Source: Pseudomonas protegens
GTDB taxonomy: Bacteria; Pseudomonadota; Gammaproteobacteria; Pseudomonadales; Pseudomonadaceae
Direction of reading: 5' to 3'
Length of the DNA stretch: 64,000 nucleotides
Assembly: GCF_013407925.2 (NCBI RefSeq)
Contig: NZ_CP060201.1
Coordinates: forward strand, 2,604,001-2,668,000
Shown: positions 52,434 to 61,655 of the stretch, one piece after another
Layout: every line of letters starts with the position of its first letter
Numbering within the stretch: the first letter of the stretch is position 1
Program-made: the position numbers and the translations under genes
The notes under the pieces: generated by a model
What the model saw: the letters and a program-made list of their open reading frames with translations, nothing else
Databases searched by the model: none
What the model was told of the DNA's origin: nothing

Positions 52434-53834
52434 TCAATCAGAAAGGTCACGCACCCAGAACAATTCATGGCGCCTTACAGACTTGCGGAAAAACTCGTTA
52501 GCCCCTGTGGGAGGCCAGCGCCGACCAGCCAGCAGCCACTGTATCCAACGCCGCAACTGCCGCTTGACAGGCAGAGGTCCCTGCAAATCATGTTGCATCG
52601 CCAGTGCCATGGCTTTATCCAGCTGCTGATCCACCGACAACAACGGGCTCCAAAGCCGATCCGCCGGCAAGGGCTCGATAGCCGGAGGCAGGGCTACACC
52701 CGCCCCGGCTGGGCCCATTGGCCAACGGTCATTGTCATGCAGGTGGTTGGCGTACATCAGCAACGTTGCTGGCTTCCACTGACTGATAGTGACAGCCGCC
52801 ATTACCGCCCGAGTCGTGGCGACGTGATCGCTGTGGGGGTCAAGTTCGGGGTGAGGCGTAACCACCACCTGCGGACGAAAATGCTCCAGCAGAGCCACCA
52901 GATCGGCCACCAGGTTATTCCAGGTAGGGGCGCCATCACCATCGGCAGGCAGTAACATCGGGTTGTAGCGACGCACACTGCGGATATCGCTCTGCGCCGA
53001 TTGCCGCGAGCCAAAAGGCTCTTCAGGCGACTGGGCCATTGAGGGCAGTTGCAGACAGTAATAGCCCAGTTGCAGACAACGACTAGTAGGCACTCCGCCC
53101 CAAAGAGGGACGGCCATGCTGTCCCAACTGCGCAGGCGCCCCTTGAGCCGGGAAGCCTGCGCCAGATCGAGCCCCAGCCGCTGGTAGTTCTCAGCCTCGA
53201 TCTCGCCCTGGGTCAAGGTGACGATGCTGACCTCATCGCCACGTCCATAAAGTCCAAAGGCAGCCAGTTCAGCATCATCGGCATGGGGAGCCATCACCAT
53301 CAGCGGCTGCCTGGCGTAGTCGGGATTGGCCATGACCCACAGTGTGCCCGTCGAGGCCAGGGTGCAGTAGCGTCCACGCAGGACCAAAGCCCCCTGCGCC
53401 AGGGCCGACTGCTGCCCCGACAGGTTCAGGTAACGCACACCCTCGACGCCCCGCTCGAAATCCTGGCGGTCGTCGCCCACCTCGACATAGGGGTCCAACC
53501 AGCGCCCCAGCCAGCTAGAACGCAGTCGCAGCTCAAACACCAGGGTCTCACCCTCAGGCAGCGGTTGCGCCAAACACAACAGGCCGTCCTCCAAGCTCAC
53601 GGCCAGATGCGTGGTATCTGGTGGAAAATGATAGCGATAGTCATCCGTGGCGCGATAGAACAGGTGATCGGCGAACCACGCCTCATGAGCAACCCAGACC
53701 AGTACCAGCAGAACCGGTACCAGCCACAGGTTCAAGAACAGCCCAAGCGCCGCCAGCACCAGGAGCATTGCCACCAAAAACAGCCGTTTGGTGCGCCGGT
53801 GAGCCTTGAGTAGTTGCTGTTTACGGGCAGTCAT
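52434..53834 (-). CDS. dnpA: PIG-L family de-N-acetylase (DnpA-like)
   Basis: 466 aa. Two N-terminal membrane helices ([32 protein letters not shown]) anchor the protein. Residues 70-165 form a beta-rich extra domain, and the zinc-dependent PIG-L domain follows: [14 protein letters not shown] (H184, D186, D187) and [19 protein letters not shown] supply the metal ligands. It should deacetylate an N-acetylated sugar, here probably in LPS core or an envelope glycan. In P. aeruginosa the dnpA gene sits in the LPS core cluster and has been linked to fluoroquinolone tolerance. It starts four bases after mig-14. Confidence 0.85.
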   Translation of the reverse strand: MTARKQQLLKAHRRTKRLFLVAMLLVLAALGLFLNLWLVPVLLVLVWVAHEAWFADHLFYRATDDYRYHFPPDTTHLAVSLEDGLLCLAQPLPEGETLVFELRLRSSWLGRWLDPYVEVGDDRQDFERGVEGVRYLNLSGQQSALAQGALVLRGRYCTLASTGTLWVMANPDYARQPLMVMAPHADDAELAAFGLYGRGDEVSIVTLTQGEIEAENYQRLGLDLAQASRLKGRLRSWDSMAVPLWGGVPTSRCLQLGYYCLQLPSMAQSPEEPFGSRQSAQSDIRSVRRYNPMLLPADGDGAPTWNNLVADLVALLEHFRPQVVVTPHPELDPHSDHVATTRAVMAAVTISQWKPATLLMYANHLHDNDRWPMGPAGAGVALPPAIEPLPADRLWSPLLSVDQQLDKAMALAMQHDLQGPLPVKRQLRRWIQWLLAGRRWPPTGANEFFRKSVRRHELFWVRDLSD

Positions 53835-53838
53835 TGGC

Positions 53839-54735
53839 TTAGACCTGATAGACCGGCACCGTATGGCACCAGCGATCCTTGTACTCCCGATCGGCGCGAC
53901 CGAACGAATAACGCAGCGTCTTACCGACGGCCTTGGCGCACTCCCATTCCTTCTGGGTATTGACGAAACTCAGGACGCTACCAGGGCTGAACTCGCGGCT
54001 CTGCGGATCGACACCACCATTGATGTATTCGAGGGACACCCACTGAGGCGCTTCAACGCGATACAGAATCTGGATCGCGATGGGAGCCGAGTCGAGCATG
54101 ACCACAGAACCGCTCATGAACTCTCGCAGCAGAGTGAACACCTCGACCAGCCCATCCTTGCCGGGCACCGAAAAGTTCCAACGGCGCTGGAACAGCGCCC
54201 CATACGCCGCCGCCTGCTCTTGCGGCGACAGTTCGGACATCGGCAGCAACACGCCACCTGCCTCTTCCAGCAAGCGCTGTTCACGGCGCTGGTTGTAACG
54301 AAACTTCTTCGAGTAATCCTCGGGAGCACGAGCAAGGGCCAAGCCTTCCGGCTGCACTTTCAGGGTGCTGATCTGTTCGGCGTTCAACTGCGAGACATAA
54401 GCCATGCGCTGGCGCACAGGGACGGTAACACCCGGCGCCATCGGCAAAATAATCTCTGCGTTACCCATATCCAGCAGCCCGCGCTTACCTTCACGCTTCA
54501 GAACTTCCTTGGACAGCGCTACATGCCGCCCCCAGCAAGGGATAGCCGCAACCACTTCGCCCTTCACCACCCAACCTAGGTAACGTGGGGTGATGCCGAC
54601 AAAGTGGGAAAGTCGTTCGACAACTTCAGGATGCGTGGCAAAACTGCCGCCGAATCGATGCCACGCCTGCTGATAGCTTTCCAGGTCGATCTCGCTCCAA
54701 CCACGCTCCCGCCACTGGCGAAAAAACCTCAACAT
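53839..54735 (-). CDS. mig-14: Mig-14 family protein
   Basis: 298 aa. Matches the Mig-14 family by its start WSEIDLESYQQAWHRFGGSFATHPEVVERL and by PEDYSKKFRYNQRREQRLLEEAGG and VSLEYINGGVDPQSREFSPGSVLSFVNTQ. The last part reads like a GNAT-type acyltransferase fold. In Salmonella and P. aeruginosa this family supports resistance to antimicrobial peptides. Its ATG overlaps the msbA stop by seven bases, and dnpA follows by four bases, so the three are one operon. Confidence 0.88.
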   Translation of the reverse strand: MLRFFRQWRERGWSEIDLESYQQAWHRFGGSFATHPEVVERLSHFVGITPRYLGWVVKGEVVAAIPCWGRHVALSKEVLKREGKRGLLDMGNAEIILPMAPGVTVPVRQRMAYVSQLNAEQISTLKVQPEGLALARAPEDYSKKFRYNQRREQRLLEEAGGVLLPMSELSPQEQAAAYGALFQRRWNFSVPGKDGLVEVFTLLREFMSGSVVMLDSAPIAIQILYRVEAPQWVSLEYINGGVDPQSREFSPGSVLSFVNTQKEWECAKAVGKTLRYSFGRADREYKDRWCHTVPVYQV

Positions 54736-56549
54736 ACGCCAGGCACCGACACTATCGGCTGCTCGTCACCATCCTCAAACTCCTTGGCATGCAGGCGCGA
54801 GTAGTAACCGTTCTGAGCCAGCAATTCAGCATGAGTGCCCCGCTCGACGATACGTCCTTCATCCATGACCAAAATCAAATCGGCTTTTTCGACCGTGCTC
54901 AAGCGGTGGGCAATCACAAGTGTCGTACGGTTCTTCACTACATGATCCAAGGCTGCCTGAATATGCCGTTCGGATTCGGTATCCAGTGCCGATGTAGCCT
55001 CATCAAGAATCAGCAAGGGAGCATCCTTGAGCAAGGCCCGTGCAATGGCAATGCGTTGTCGCTGGCCACCAGAAAGCAGTACGCCATTCTCCCCTACCAG
55101 CGTTGCATAGCCTTGCGGCATCCTCGCGATGAACTCGTCGGCATAGGCTTCCGAAGCCGCCCTGTGCACTTCATCGATCGAAGCTCCGGAAAGGTCGCCG
55201 TAAGCAATATTGTTGGTGACGGTGTCGTTGAACAAAGTGACCTGCTGCGTCACCAGGGCAATCTGCCGACGCAAGCTGTTCAAGGTGAAGTCCTGCACCC
55301 GCACACCATCTAGCAGGATCTCCCCCTGTTCATGCTGATAAAAGCGCGGAATCAGCCCTGCCAGCGTCGATTTACCACTACCGGAGCGCCCAACCAGCGC
55401 AACCATCTGCCCAGGCTCCACAACGAAGCTGATGTCGTTGAGCACCTGCTTGTCACTTTCAGGGTACTGGAAGCTGAGATTGCGCACTTCAAGGCGTCCG
55501 TCAAGGCGCTCTATCTCCAACGTGCCCTGATCAACCTCAACCGGTTCATCGAGCTGCTCGAAAATGCTCTCCGCTCCCGCCACGCCCTTCTGAATGGTGG
55601 AACTGACTTCCGACAGCTGACGAATAGGCTTGGGTAACAAGCCAGCCATGGTGATATAAGCGACCAAGTCACCCGGGGACGCGTCACCACGCAGGTAAAG
55701 CACCAGGAACATGACCACTGCCATGGCGCTGTAGGTCACCAGTTGCAGCATCGGAGTGTAAACGGCACCTGTTTTGGTCATCGCCAGCTGTTTGTCGGTA
55801 TTGCTCTGACTGGCCTGCTCAAAGCGCACCTTTTCATAAGTCTCACCACCAAAGCTACGCACTACGCGGTAGCCGTGGATAGTCTCGGAAGCAACGTGGG
55901 TGACATCCCCCATAGACACCTGAATCTTCTTGCTCTGCTTGCGAAACTTGCGGCTGGTGCTATTCACCATCATGCCGATCACTGGCAAGATCGCCAGCAT
56001 CACCAAGGTCAGCTTCCAGTTCATCCAAATTAGAGTGCAGAACAGGAAAATCACCGTCATGCCTTCACGGATCACCACCTTGATCGCGTCAGTCGCGGCC
56101 CCGGTGACCATGGTTACGTTGAAGGTAATTCGGGAAATCAGATGGCCGGAGTTGTGTTTGTCGAAGAAGCGATTGGGCAACTCCAGCAACTTGTTGAACA
56201 AAACCACCCGCAGGTCGTGGACCAGCCCCAGAGAAACCCGGGCCAGGAAGAAGTTGCCCAGGTAAGAGCCTACCCCCTGCCAGGCCGCAATCAAGACAAT
56301 CATCAGGGGCACGGTTTCCAGAAGTTGCAACTTGCCAAGGTAGGGGTTGCCAGGAAACAGGCTGGCTTCAGGATTGGCCAGGCCATCGACGAAGTATTTG
56401 AGGATATAAGCGAGCATCGGTTGCGTCGATGCAAAAATCAGGAACCCGACGATGCTCAAGATAAACAAGCCGACGTAAGGCCGCACGTAAGCCAGTAGGC
56501 GGAAATAGATGGCCAGCGTTGACTGGGCTTTCGGTTCAGGACTGCTCAT
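54729..56549 (-). CDS. msbA: Lipid A/LPS-core flippase MsbA
   Basis: 606 aa half-transporter: six membrane helices (about residues 15-310), then the ATPase domain. Walker A is GRSGSGKST, the signature LSGGQRQRIAIARAL, Walker B LLILDEATSALD, and the H-loop VIAHRLSTV. It moves core-lipid A across the inner membrane. An inverted repeat at 56554-56580 covers its presumed ribosome binding site. It heads the mig-14-dnpA-hldE operon and is divergent from a kinase-like gene. Confidence 0.96.
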   Translation of the reverse strand: MSSPEPKAQSTLAIYFRLLAYVRPYVGLFILSIVGFLIFASTQPMLAYILKYFVDGLANPEASLFPGNPYLGKLQLLETVPLMIVLIAAWQGVGSYLGNFFLARVSLGLVHDLRVVLFNKLLELPNRFFDKHNSGHLISRITFNVTMVTGAATDAIKVVIREGMTVIFLFCTLIWMNWKLTLVMLAILPVIGMMVNSTSRKFRKQSKKIQVSMGDVTHVASETIHGYRVVRSFGGETYEKVRFEQASQSNTDKQLAMTKTGAVYTPMLQLVTYSAMAVVMFLVLYLRGDASPGDLVAYITMAGLLPKPIRQLSEVSSTIQKGVAGAESIFEQLDEPVEVDQGTLEIERLDGRLEVRNLSFQYPESDKQVLNDISFVVEPGQMVALVGRSGSGKSTLAGLIPRFYQHEQGEILLDGVRVQDFTLNSLRRQIALVTQQVTLFNDTVTNNIAYGDLSGASIDEVHRAASEAYADEFIARMPQGYATLVGENGVLLSGGQRQRIAIARALLKDAPLLILDEATSALDTESERHIQAALDHVVKNRTTLVIAHRLSTVEKADLILVMDEGRIVERGTHAELLAQNGYYSRLHAKEFEDGDEQPIVSVPGVC

Positions 56550-56553
56550 GGGA

Positions 56554-56580
56554 ATCCGCGCAAATCAATGAAGCGCGGAT
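56554..56580 (-). promoter_or_regulatory. Hairpin covering the msbA ribosome binding site
   Basis: On the minus strand ATCCGCGC-N11-GCGCGGAT is a perfect 8-bp inverted repeat ending four bases before the msbA ATG. The only Shine-Dalgarno-like bases (GGA) lie inside the 3' arm, so the folded RNA would hide them. Confidence 0.5.
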
Positions 56581-56677
56581 GATATCACAGGCACTTTTCC
56601 CCCAAACAACATGACCATCAGGGCCGTCCTCTCCACCAAGTCGGTTAAGATAACCGGCTAATGATGGGGAGTTGCAA

Positions 56678-57334
56678 ATGCAAGAGATTGATTACAGCAC
56701 CTACGAGGCATTACGCGCTGGGGCTCAAGTACTGGAAGCCGACGGTTCGGGGGATAAGGTGCTGCGTCTAAGCGACGGGCGGATACTCAAGCTATTCCGT
56801 CGTAAACGCCTATTGAGTTCCGCCCTGTTTTACCCCTATGCCAAGCGCTTTGCCGACAACGCCAAGGCCCTGAAGCAACGCAACATCCCCTGCCCTCAGA
56901 TCATTGCCGTCTATCGTATTCCCAGCATCCAGCGCGACGGAGTCTACTACGCACCTTTGGCCGGAATGACCATAAGGCAACTACACAATGACACAAATAC
57001 CCCCAACGACCTCCAAAGGCGACTGGGCCAGTTCATTGCTTTTCTACATGACAAAGGCGTGTATTTCCGCTCGCTACACTTTGGCAACGTGATCCTCACT
57101 CCGGAAAATGAACTGGGGCTGATCGACATTGCAGACTTACGTTGCCAACCCAAGCCTCTAAGCGAAAACAAACGGCTACGTAACTTTACTCATTTGTTTC
57201 GCTATCAAGAAGACCGCCAGTGGCTCATTGAAAATGACTCAGGTGAGTCCTTCCTTGAAGGGTATCGCCAAGGCTCGCACACAGTCACTCGACAAGAATG
57301 GCTCATCGAGCAACTGCGCCATCTGCTCGCCTAA
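56678..57334 (+). CDS. LPS kinase-like / toluene tolerance family protein
   Basis: 218 aa from ATG 56678, with GGGGAG six bases upstream. The kinase-like order is DGRILKLFRRKRL (Lys of subdomain II), a hinge VYYAPLAGMTIRQL, the catalytic-loop region GVYFRSLHFGNVIL and LGLIDIADLRC. The catalytic-loop Asp of normal kinases (HxDLHxxN) is Ser here (RSLHFGN), while Asn and the metal-loop Asp are kept. Pseudomonas relatives are called toluene tolerance proteins and sit in LPS core clusters. It is divergent from msbA and converges on the GT-C gene with a two-base gap. Its composition is more AT-rich than most of the window. Confidence 0.75.
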   Translation: MQEIDYSTYEALRAGAQVLEADGSGDKVLRLSDGRILKLFRRKRLLSSALFYPYAKRFADNAKALKQRNIPCPQIIAVYRIPSIQRDGVYYAPLAGMTIRQLHNDTNTPNDLQRRLGQFIAFLHDKGVYFRSLHFGNVILTPENELGLIDIADLRCQPKPLSENKRLRNFTHLFRYQEDRQWLIENDSGESFLEGYRQGSHTVTRQEWLIEQLRHLLA

Positions 57335-57336
57335 CC

Positions 57337-58800
57337 TCACTCCCCAATAACCAGGACCCGTGCGCCCTTGCGATTAGCAAAACTGGCAAGGATTTTCATG
57401 TTGTGCTCACCCAGCCAACTCACAAGCCATGCTTCGTCTGGTTTGGCCTCGATAAGGAAGTAGCGATACTGCCCGGCATGCTGTGCCGACATCGCCTGCT
57501 CGCGCGGTATGCTGGGAGCGTAACCACGCCCGGCATAGTAACCAATGCGCCCATCTTCAAAATAAGCTGGCGCTTGAGTATCGGTATTCGCAGCAAACCA
57601 GCGGCCCGCCTCGACGTACTGGGTTTTGCCGGCGCTGGTGGACACAACGTTGGACAGCATCACCAATAGCCCGATCACTACCAGCGATTTCCCAAGCCGG
57701 GGAAACGTTTGAAAAACCTGCAGCAGCGCTAGCGCCAGCGCAGGAACCAGCAACAGATTCAGGAAGCTCAGATACCGTGAATTCATGAACTGCAGCCTGA
57801 TAAAGAACAACATCAGAATCGTCAGATAGATCACTGCCGCCCACGCGAACGGACGATATTGATTCCAGTAAGTTCTGAACACCCCCCAATTGCGGCGGAA
57901 AATGAAGGGCACCGCAAACGGCCCCATCAATTTCACAACACTCATCAGCATAGTGACCAGGACCCCAAAAAAGATGATCCGGCCAGCCTCATTTCGTGAG
58001 TAGTCACTAATCAGTGAGTTAGCGAACTGCTCGGACAAAAGATTGAACGACGCAAACACATGCCGGGGGTTGATCATCTCCAAGTAGTAGCTGACACGTG
58101 CTGATGAGAAATGCCCTGACAAGGAGACTAACACCAGCACTCCTATGCCCCCCAGGAGTGGCAGCAATATGAACTGCAGAAACGCCATGCGCCGGCTACT
58201 GGACCATAGGTTCGGCAGTTGCCACAGCGTCAGCGCCGGCAATAGCAGTACAGCCTCCAGCCTGAACAACGCCGCAGCCCCCAGCGCAAGATGGATCAGC
58301 AAGGCCCGCAACCAGCCACCACGCGCCTGCCAATGCAGCGCCAGCCAGAGTGTCAAAGTGGAGAAGAACCAGAAGCCACATTCGCGGATGATGTCATCGC
58401 GAAAAGCATTGACCGCAGGCATAGCCAGCACCACCAACGCAGCCCAAGGGGCGGCCTGCGGCAGGCGCTGCCGAACGCAGTCGACCATCAGGGCGCAGGT
58501 ACCAGCAATGAACAATGCGCACCACAGATAAGCGCTCAGTTCCAGAGGTAGCCCCAGGTAAATATGGGTCTGCGCCAGAAGCAGGGGGAACCAGGGCCAG
58601 TCGAACAATGTCCAGGCTATGGCCGGTCCTTGCTCGTTGACCTTATGAGCAATGTCGAGATACAACGCAGCATCACGCCCCACCGTCACCGCGCCCAGCA
58701 CGGCAATGAGGGAGAGTAGCAAGCTACCAATAAAAGTCAGTCGAACTGGGTATTGATTGATAACCCTGCCGATCCAATGCCGCGCACCACTATCAACCAC
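57337..58800 (-). CDS. GT-C fold membrane glycosyltransferase-like protein
   Basis: About 487 aa from GTG 58800, eight bases after AGGGG; a GTG six bases earlier is possible. Roughly 11-12 membrane segments. TVGRDAALYLDIAHKV after the first helix resembles the acidic loop of ArnT/PMT-type GT-C enzymes. The C-terminal 80 residues (GKTQYVEAGRWFAANTDTQAPAYFEDGRIGYYAGRGYAP) form a periplasmic domain. It probably uses a polyprenyl-linked sugar to modify LPS or another glycan in the periplasm; donor and acceptor are unknown. The start overlaps the end of the GT2 gene by eight bases. Confidence 0.7.
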   Translation of the reverse strand: MVDSGARHWIGRVINQYPVRLTFIGSLLLSLIAVLGAVTVGRDAALYLDIAHKVNEQGPAIAWTLFDWPWFPLLLAQTHIYLGLPLELSAYLWCALFIAGTCALMVDCVRQRLPQAAPWAALVVLAMPAVNAFRDDIIRECGFWFFSTLTLWLALHWQARGGWLRALLIHLALGAAALFRLEAVLLLPALTLWQLPNLWSSSRRMAFLQFILLPLLGGIGVLVLVSLSGHFSSARVSYYLEMINPRHVFASFNLLSEQFANSLISDYSRNEAGRIIFFGVLVTMLMSVVKLMGPFAVPFIFRRNWGVFRTYWNQYRPFAWAAVIYLTILMLFFIRLQFMNSRYLSFLNLLLVPALALALLQVFQTFPRLGKSLVVIGLLVMLSNVVSTSAGKTQYVEAGRWFAANTDTQAPAYFEDGRIGYYAGRGYAPSIPREQAMSAQHAGQYRYFLIEAKPDEAWLVSWLGEHNMKILASFANRKGARVLVIGE

Positions 58801-59719
58801 GGGCACTTCCCCTCTTAAACCACAAACGCACTGCCTTACGTAAATAAGTCCAGCGCATAGCCTGCAACGGACTTAAAGAAAGTGCCGTCAAATAGAAACG
58901 CTGCGCCAGGCCCATATTGCTACCCAAAAGTGCAGCGCGAAACAAAGACAGATATCGCTGTGCCTTGTAGCGCTTCTTCAACGGCTGGCACTCCTCGGGC
59001 AGGCTGCTGAACACTTCATCAACGATCTTCAGGGCAACCTGCTCCTCATCATCGCGGCTATGGCGCAAGCTATCACGATGCTTGTGAATCCGCGCCAGGG
59101 GTTTGCCGGTGACGGCGAATCGCGCATTGACCACCAGATAGGCGAATACCGCGATATCTTCTCCAGTACGCAATGCTTCGGGATAGGGCCTCTGCAACAT
59201 CATTTTCCGGGAAAACAAGGTACAGCAGTGGGAAATGGATATGCGCTTGCTCAGCAGGTACTGGCGGGCCAGGACCTTCGTGGCAGCCCGAGGCACCGGC
59301 GTCGCTGGACGCAAGCGCTCGCGACCGTCGTCATCCACTGACACTTGCGCTCCGAGCACGACGTCTGTCGAAGGCTCGAGCTGCAGCACCCTGCGCAGCT
59401 CGTCGAAAGCGCCATCAACCAGCTCATCATCAGCATCGAGCAAGAGCACATAACGCCCACTGGCACGGCGAATACCAAAGTTACGTGCTGCAGCGGCTCC
59501 AGCATTAGTCTGGACGTTTACCTGAAGCTGGGCGAAACGTGCAGCGTAATCTGCCAGGACCGCCGCCGTATTATCAGTGGAGCCATCATCAACAACGATC
59601 AGCTCCAGGTCTGCTGCCCACTGACCAAGAACCGAGTCCAGCGCTCTAGGGAGCAGATGGGCGTAGTTGTAAGTCGGAACAACTACACTGATCAGCACCT
59701 CAGAGTTCGTCATAAGCAC
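58793..59719 (-). CDS. GT2 family glycosyltransferase
   Basis: About 308 aa. GTG 59719 has AGAGG six bases upstream; GTG 59725 and ATG 59713 are alternatives. GT-A fold: ISVVVPTYNYAHLLPRALDSVLGQ, LELIVVDDGSTDNTAAVL, NAGAAAARNFGIRRASGRYVLLLDADDELV (DxD metal site) and LRTGEDIAVFAYLV with the catalytic acidic residue. A basic C-terminal helix could bind the membrane. It likely adds a sugar to the LPS core. It overlaps the end of the carbamoyltransferase gene and the start of the GT-C gene, so the three are one operon. Confidence 0.88.
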   Translation of the reverse strand: MLMTNSEVLISVVVPTYNYAHLLPRALDSVLGQWAADLELIVVDDGSTDNTAAVLADYAARFAQLQVNVQTNAGAAAARNFGIRRASGRYVLLLDADDELVDGAFDELRRVLQLEPSTDVVLGAQVSVDDDGRERLRPATPVPRAATKVLARQYLLSKRISISHCCTLFSRKMMLQRPYPEALRTGEDIAVFAYLVVNARFAVTGKPLARIHKHRDSLRHSRDDEEQVALKIVDEVFSSLPEECQPLKKRYKAQRYLSLFRAALLGSNMGLAQRFYLTALSLSPLQAMRWTYLRKAVRLWFKRGSARG

Positions 59720-61454
59720 TGACACCCTCTTTGACCACCAGAATGTCTTCCATGATCAGGTACTGCAGATCGGACCCATAGAACATGTTCAAGGCGTCGG
59801 TCGGCGAGCAGATCATCGGTTCGCCACGGCGGTTCAGCGAGGTGTTCAGCGACACGCCGTTGCCGGTCAGGACTTCCAGGGCCTTCATCATGTCGTAGTA
59901 GCGCGGGTTGTATTCGCGCTTGAGCACCTGGGCCCGGGACGTGCCGTCCTCGTGGACCACTTCCGGCACCCGGGTCTTCCATTCTTCCGCCACTTCGAAG
60001 GTGAAGGTCATGAACGGCGCCGGGTGATCGACCTTGATCATCTGCGGACCAACGGTGTCGAGCATCGACGGGCAGAAAGGCCTCCAGCGCTCGCGGAACT
60101 TGATCTGCTCGTTGATCCGGTCGGCCACGCCGGTGGCGCTCGGGCAACCGATGATCGAACGACCGCCCAGGGCCCGAGGACCGAACTCCATGCGGCCCTG
60201 GAACCAGGCCACCGGGTTGCCGTCCACCATGATCTTGGCGATGCGTTCCGGGGTGTTGTCGATCTGCCGCCAGGCCGGTTTGTTCGGGTGGCGGGCACAG
60301 GCGGCGATCACGTCTTCGTTGCTGTAGGACGGGCCGAGATAGACGTGTTCCATCTTCTCCACCGGCACCCCACGGGCGTGGGAAACGTAGGCCGCGGCAC
60401 CGACGGCGGTGCCGGCGTCGCCAGAAGCCGGCTGCACGAACAGCTCCTTGACCTCGGGACGGGCAATGATCTTCTGGTTCAGCTTGACGTTCAGCGCGCA
60501 GCCACCGGCGAAGGCCAGCTTGCCGGTTTCCTTGAGGATGTCGCCCAGGTAGTGGTCGATCATCTGCAGGGCCAGTTTCTCGAACAGCGCCTGCATGCTC
60601 GCCGCGTAGTGGATGTACGGCTCGTCGGCGATGTCGCCTTCGCGCTTGGGACCCAGCCACTCGATGAGTTTTGGCGAGAAGTAGAAACCCTTGCCCTTTT
60701 CTTTGTAGCGGCGCAGGCCGATGACGTTGGCGTAGTCGGTGTTGATCACCAGCTCGCCGTTTTCAAAGCTGGCCAGGCGCGAGAAGTCGTACTTGCTGGC
60801 ATCGCCATAAGGCGCCATGCCCATGACCTTGAACTCGCCGTCGAGCATCTCGAAGCCGAGGAACTCGGTGATCGCGCCATAGAGGCCGCCCAGGGAGTCC
60901 GGATCGAAGAATTCCTTGATCTTGTGGATCTTGCCGTTTTCGCCGTAGCCGAAGAAGGTGGTGGCGTATTCGCCCTTGCCGTCGATCCCGAGGATCGCGG
61001 TCTTCTCCTTGAAGCCCGAGCAGTGGTAGGCACTGGAGGCGTGGGCCAGGTGGTGTTCCACCGGCTCGATCTTGACCTTTTTCGGGTCAAAGCCCAGTTG
61101 CTCCAGGCACCAGACGATCTTCTTGCGGTAGCGCTTGTAGCGACGGTTGCCCATCAGGATCGCGTCCAGGGCACGGTCCGGGGCGTACCAGTAGCGCTTG
61201 GCGTAATGCCAGCGGGCCTTGCCGAACAGGCTGATCGGAGCAAAGGGAATCGCTACCACGTCAACGTCGGAAGGCTTGATACCGGCCTGTTCCAGGCAGA
61301 ACTTCGCCGACTCGTAGGGCATGCGGTTCTTTGCATGCTTGTCGCGCACGAAACGCTCTTCTTCAGCGGCCGCGATCAGCTTGCCGTCGATATACAGGGC
61401 TGCTGAAGGATCATGGCTAAGGGCGCCGGACAGGCCAAGAATCGTCAATGCCAC
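59700..61454 (-). CDS. LPS-core-type carbamoyltransferase (NodU/CmcH family)
   Basis: 584 aa with a GTG start. The N-terminal YrdC-independent Kae1-like ATPase fold has GLSGALSHDPSAALYIDG, EEERFVRDKHAKN and VEHHLAHASSAYHCSGF. The C-terminal domain has FAGGCALNVKLNQKI, VQPASGDAGTAVGAA and FQGRMEFGPRALGGRSI. It transfers carbamoyl from carbamoyl phosphate, probably to a heptose of the LPS inner core, as inferred for the PA5005 relative. A minus-strand TATAAT lies 93 bases upstream. GT2 and GT-C genes follow with overlaps. Confidence 0.88.
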   Translation of the reverse strand: MALTILGLSGALSHDPSAALYIDGKLIAAAEEERFVRDKHAKNRMPYESAKFCLEQAGIKPSDVDVVAIPFAPISLFGKARWHYAKRYWYAPDRALDAILMGNRRYKRYRKKIVWCLEQLGFDPKKVKIEPVEHHLAHASSAYHCSGFKEKTAILGIDGKGEYATTFFGYGENGKIHKIKEFFDPDSLGGLYGAITEFLGFEMLDGEFKVMGMAPYGDASKYDFSRLASFENGELVINTDYANVIGLRRYKEKGKGFYFSPKLIEWLGPKREGDIADEPYIHYAASMQALFEKLALQMIDHYLGDILKETGKLAFAGGCALNVKLNQKIIARPEVKELFVQPASGDAGTAVGAAAYVSHARGVPVEKMEHVYLGPSYSNEDVIAACARHPNKPAWRQIDNTPERIAKIMVDGNPVAWFQGRMEFGPRALGGRSIIGCPSATGVADRINEQIKFRERWRPFCPSMLDTVGPQMIKVDHPAPFMTFTFEVAEEWKTRVPEVVHEDGTSRAQVLKREYNPRYYDMMKALEVLTGNGVSLNTSLNRRGEPMICSPTDALNMFYGSDLQYLIMEDILVVKEGVSAYDEL

Positions 61455-61546
61455 AGGGGTCTAGCCTCGTTTAGTCTGCATGCGGGCGCGATGCGCCTTG
61501 AAAATAAAGTGTGCTCGCAAGGGGCGAGAAACAACGAAAGGGCGCG

Positions 61547-61552
61547 ATTATA
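61547..61552 (-). promoter_or_regulatory. -10 element of the carbamoyltransferase operon
   Basis: A perfect TATAAT on the minus strand lies 93 bases before the GTG start. I see no good -35 at 16-18 bases, so an activator or extended element may be needed. Confidence 0.5.
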
Positions 61553-61555
61553 ACT

Positions 61556-61602
61556 GAAAAGCAGGGGCAAGCCTCTAGCGGCAAGCGGCAAGCCAGGGCG
61601 CC
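61556..61602. repeat. Single arm of the CAAGC repeat family
   Basis: GGCAAGCCTCTAGCGGCAAG and further GGCAAGCC units repeat the style of the left arms at 41117 and 47711. No complementary right arm is visible here. The rest of the 201-base gap also holds the 7-bp hairpin GCCGCTG-N7-CAGCGGC at 61622-61642 and no gene. Confidence 0.5.
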
Positions 61603-61655
61603 GCCGCCAGCAGGGCCCGCAGCCGCTGCCAGCAACAGCGGCCATGGGTCGCAGG

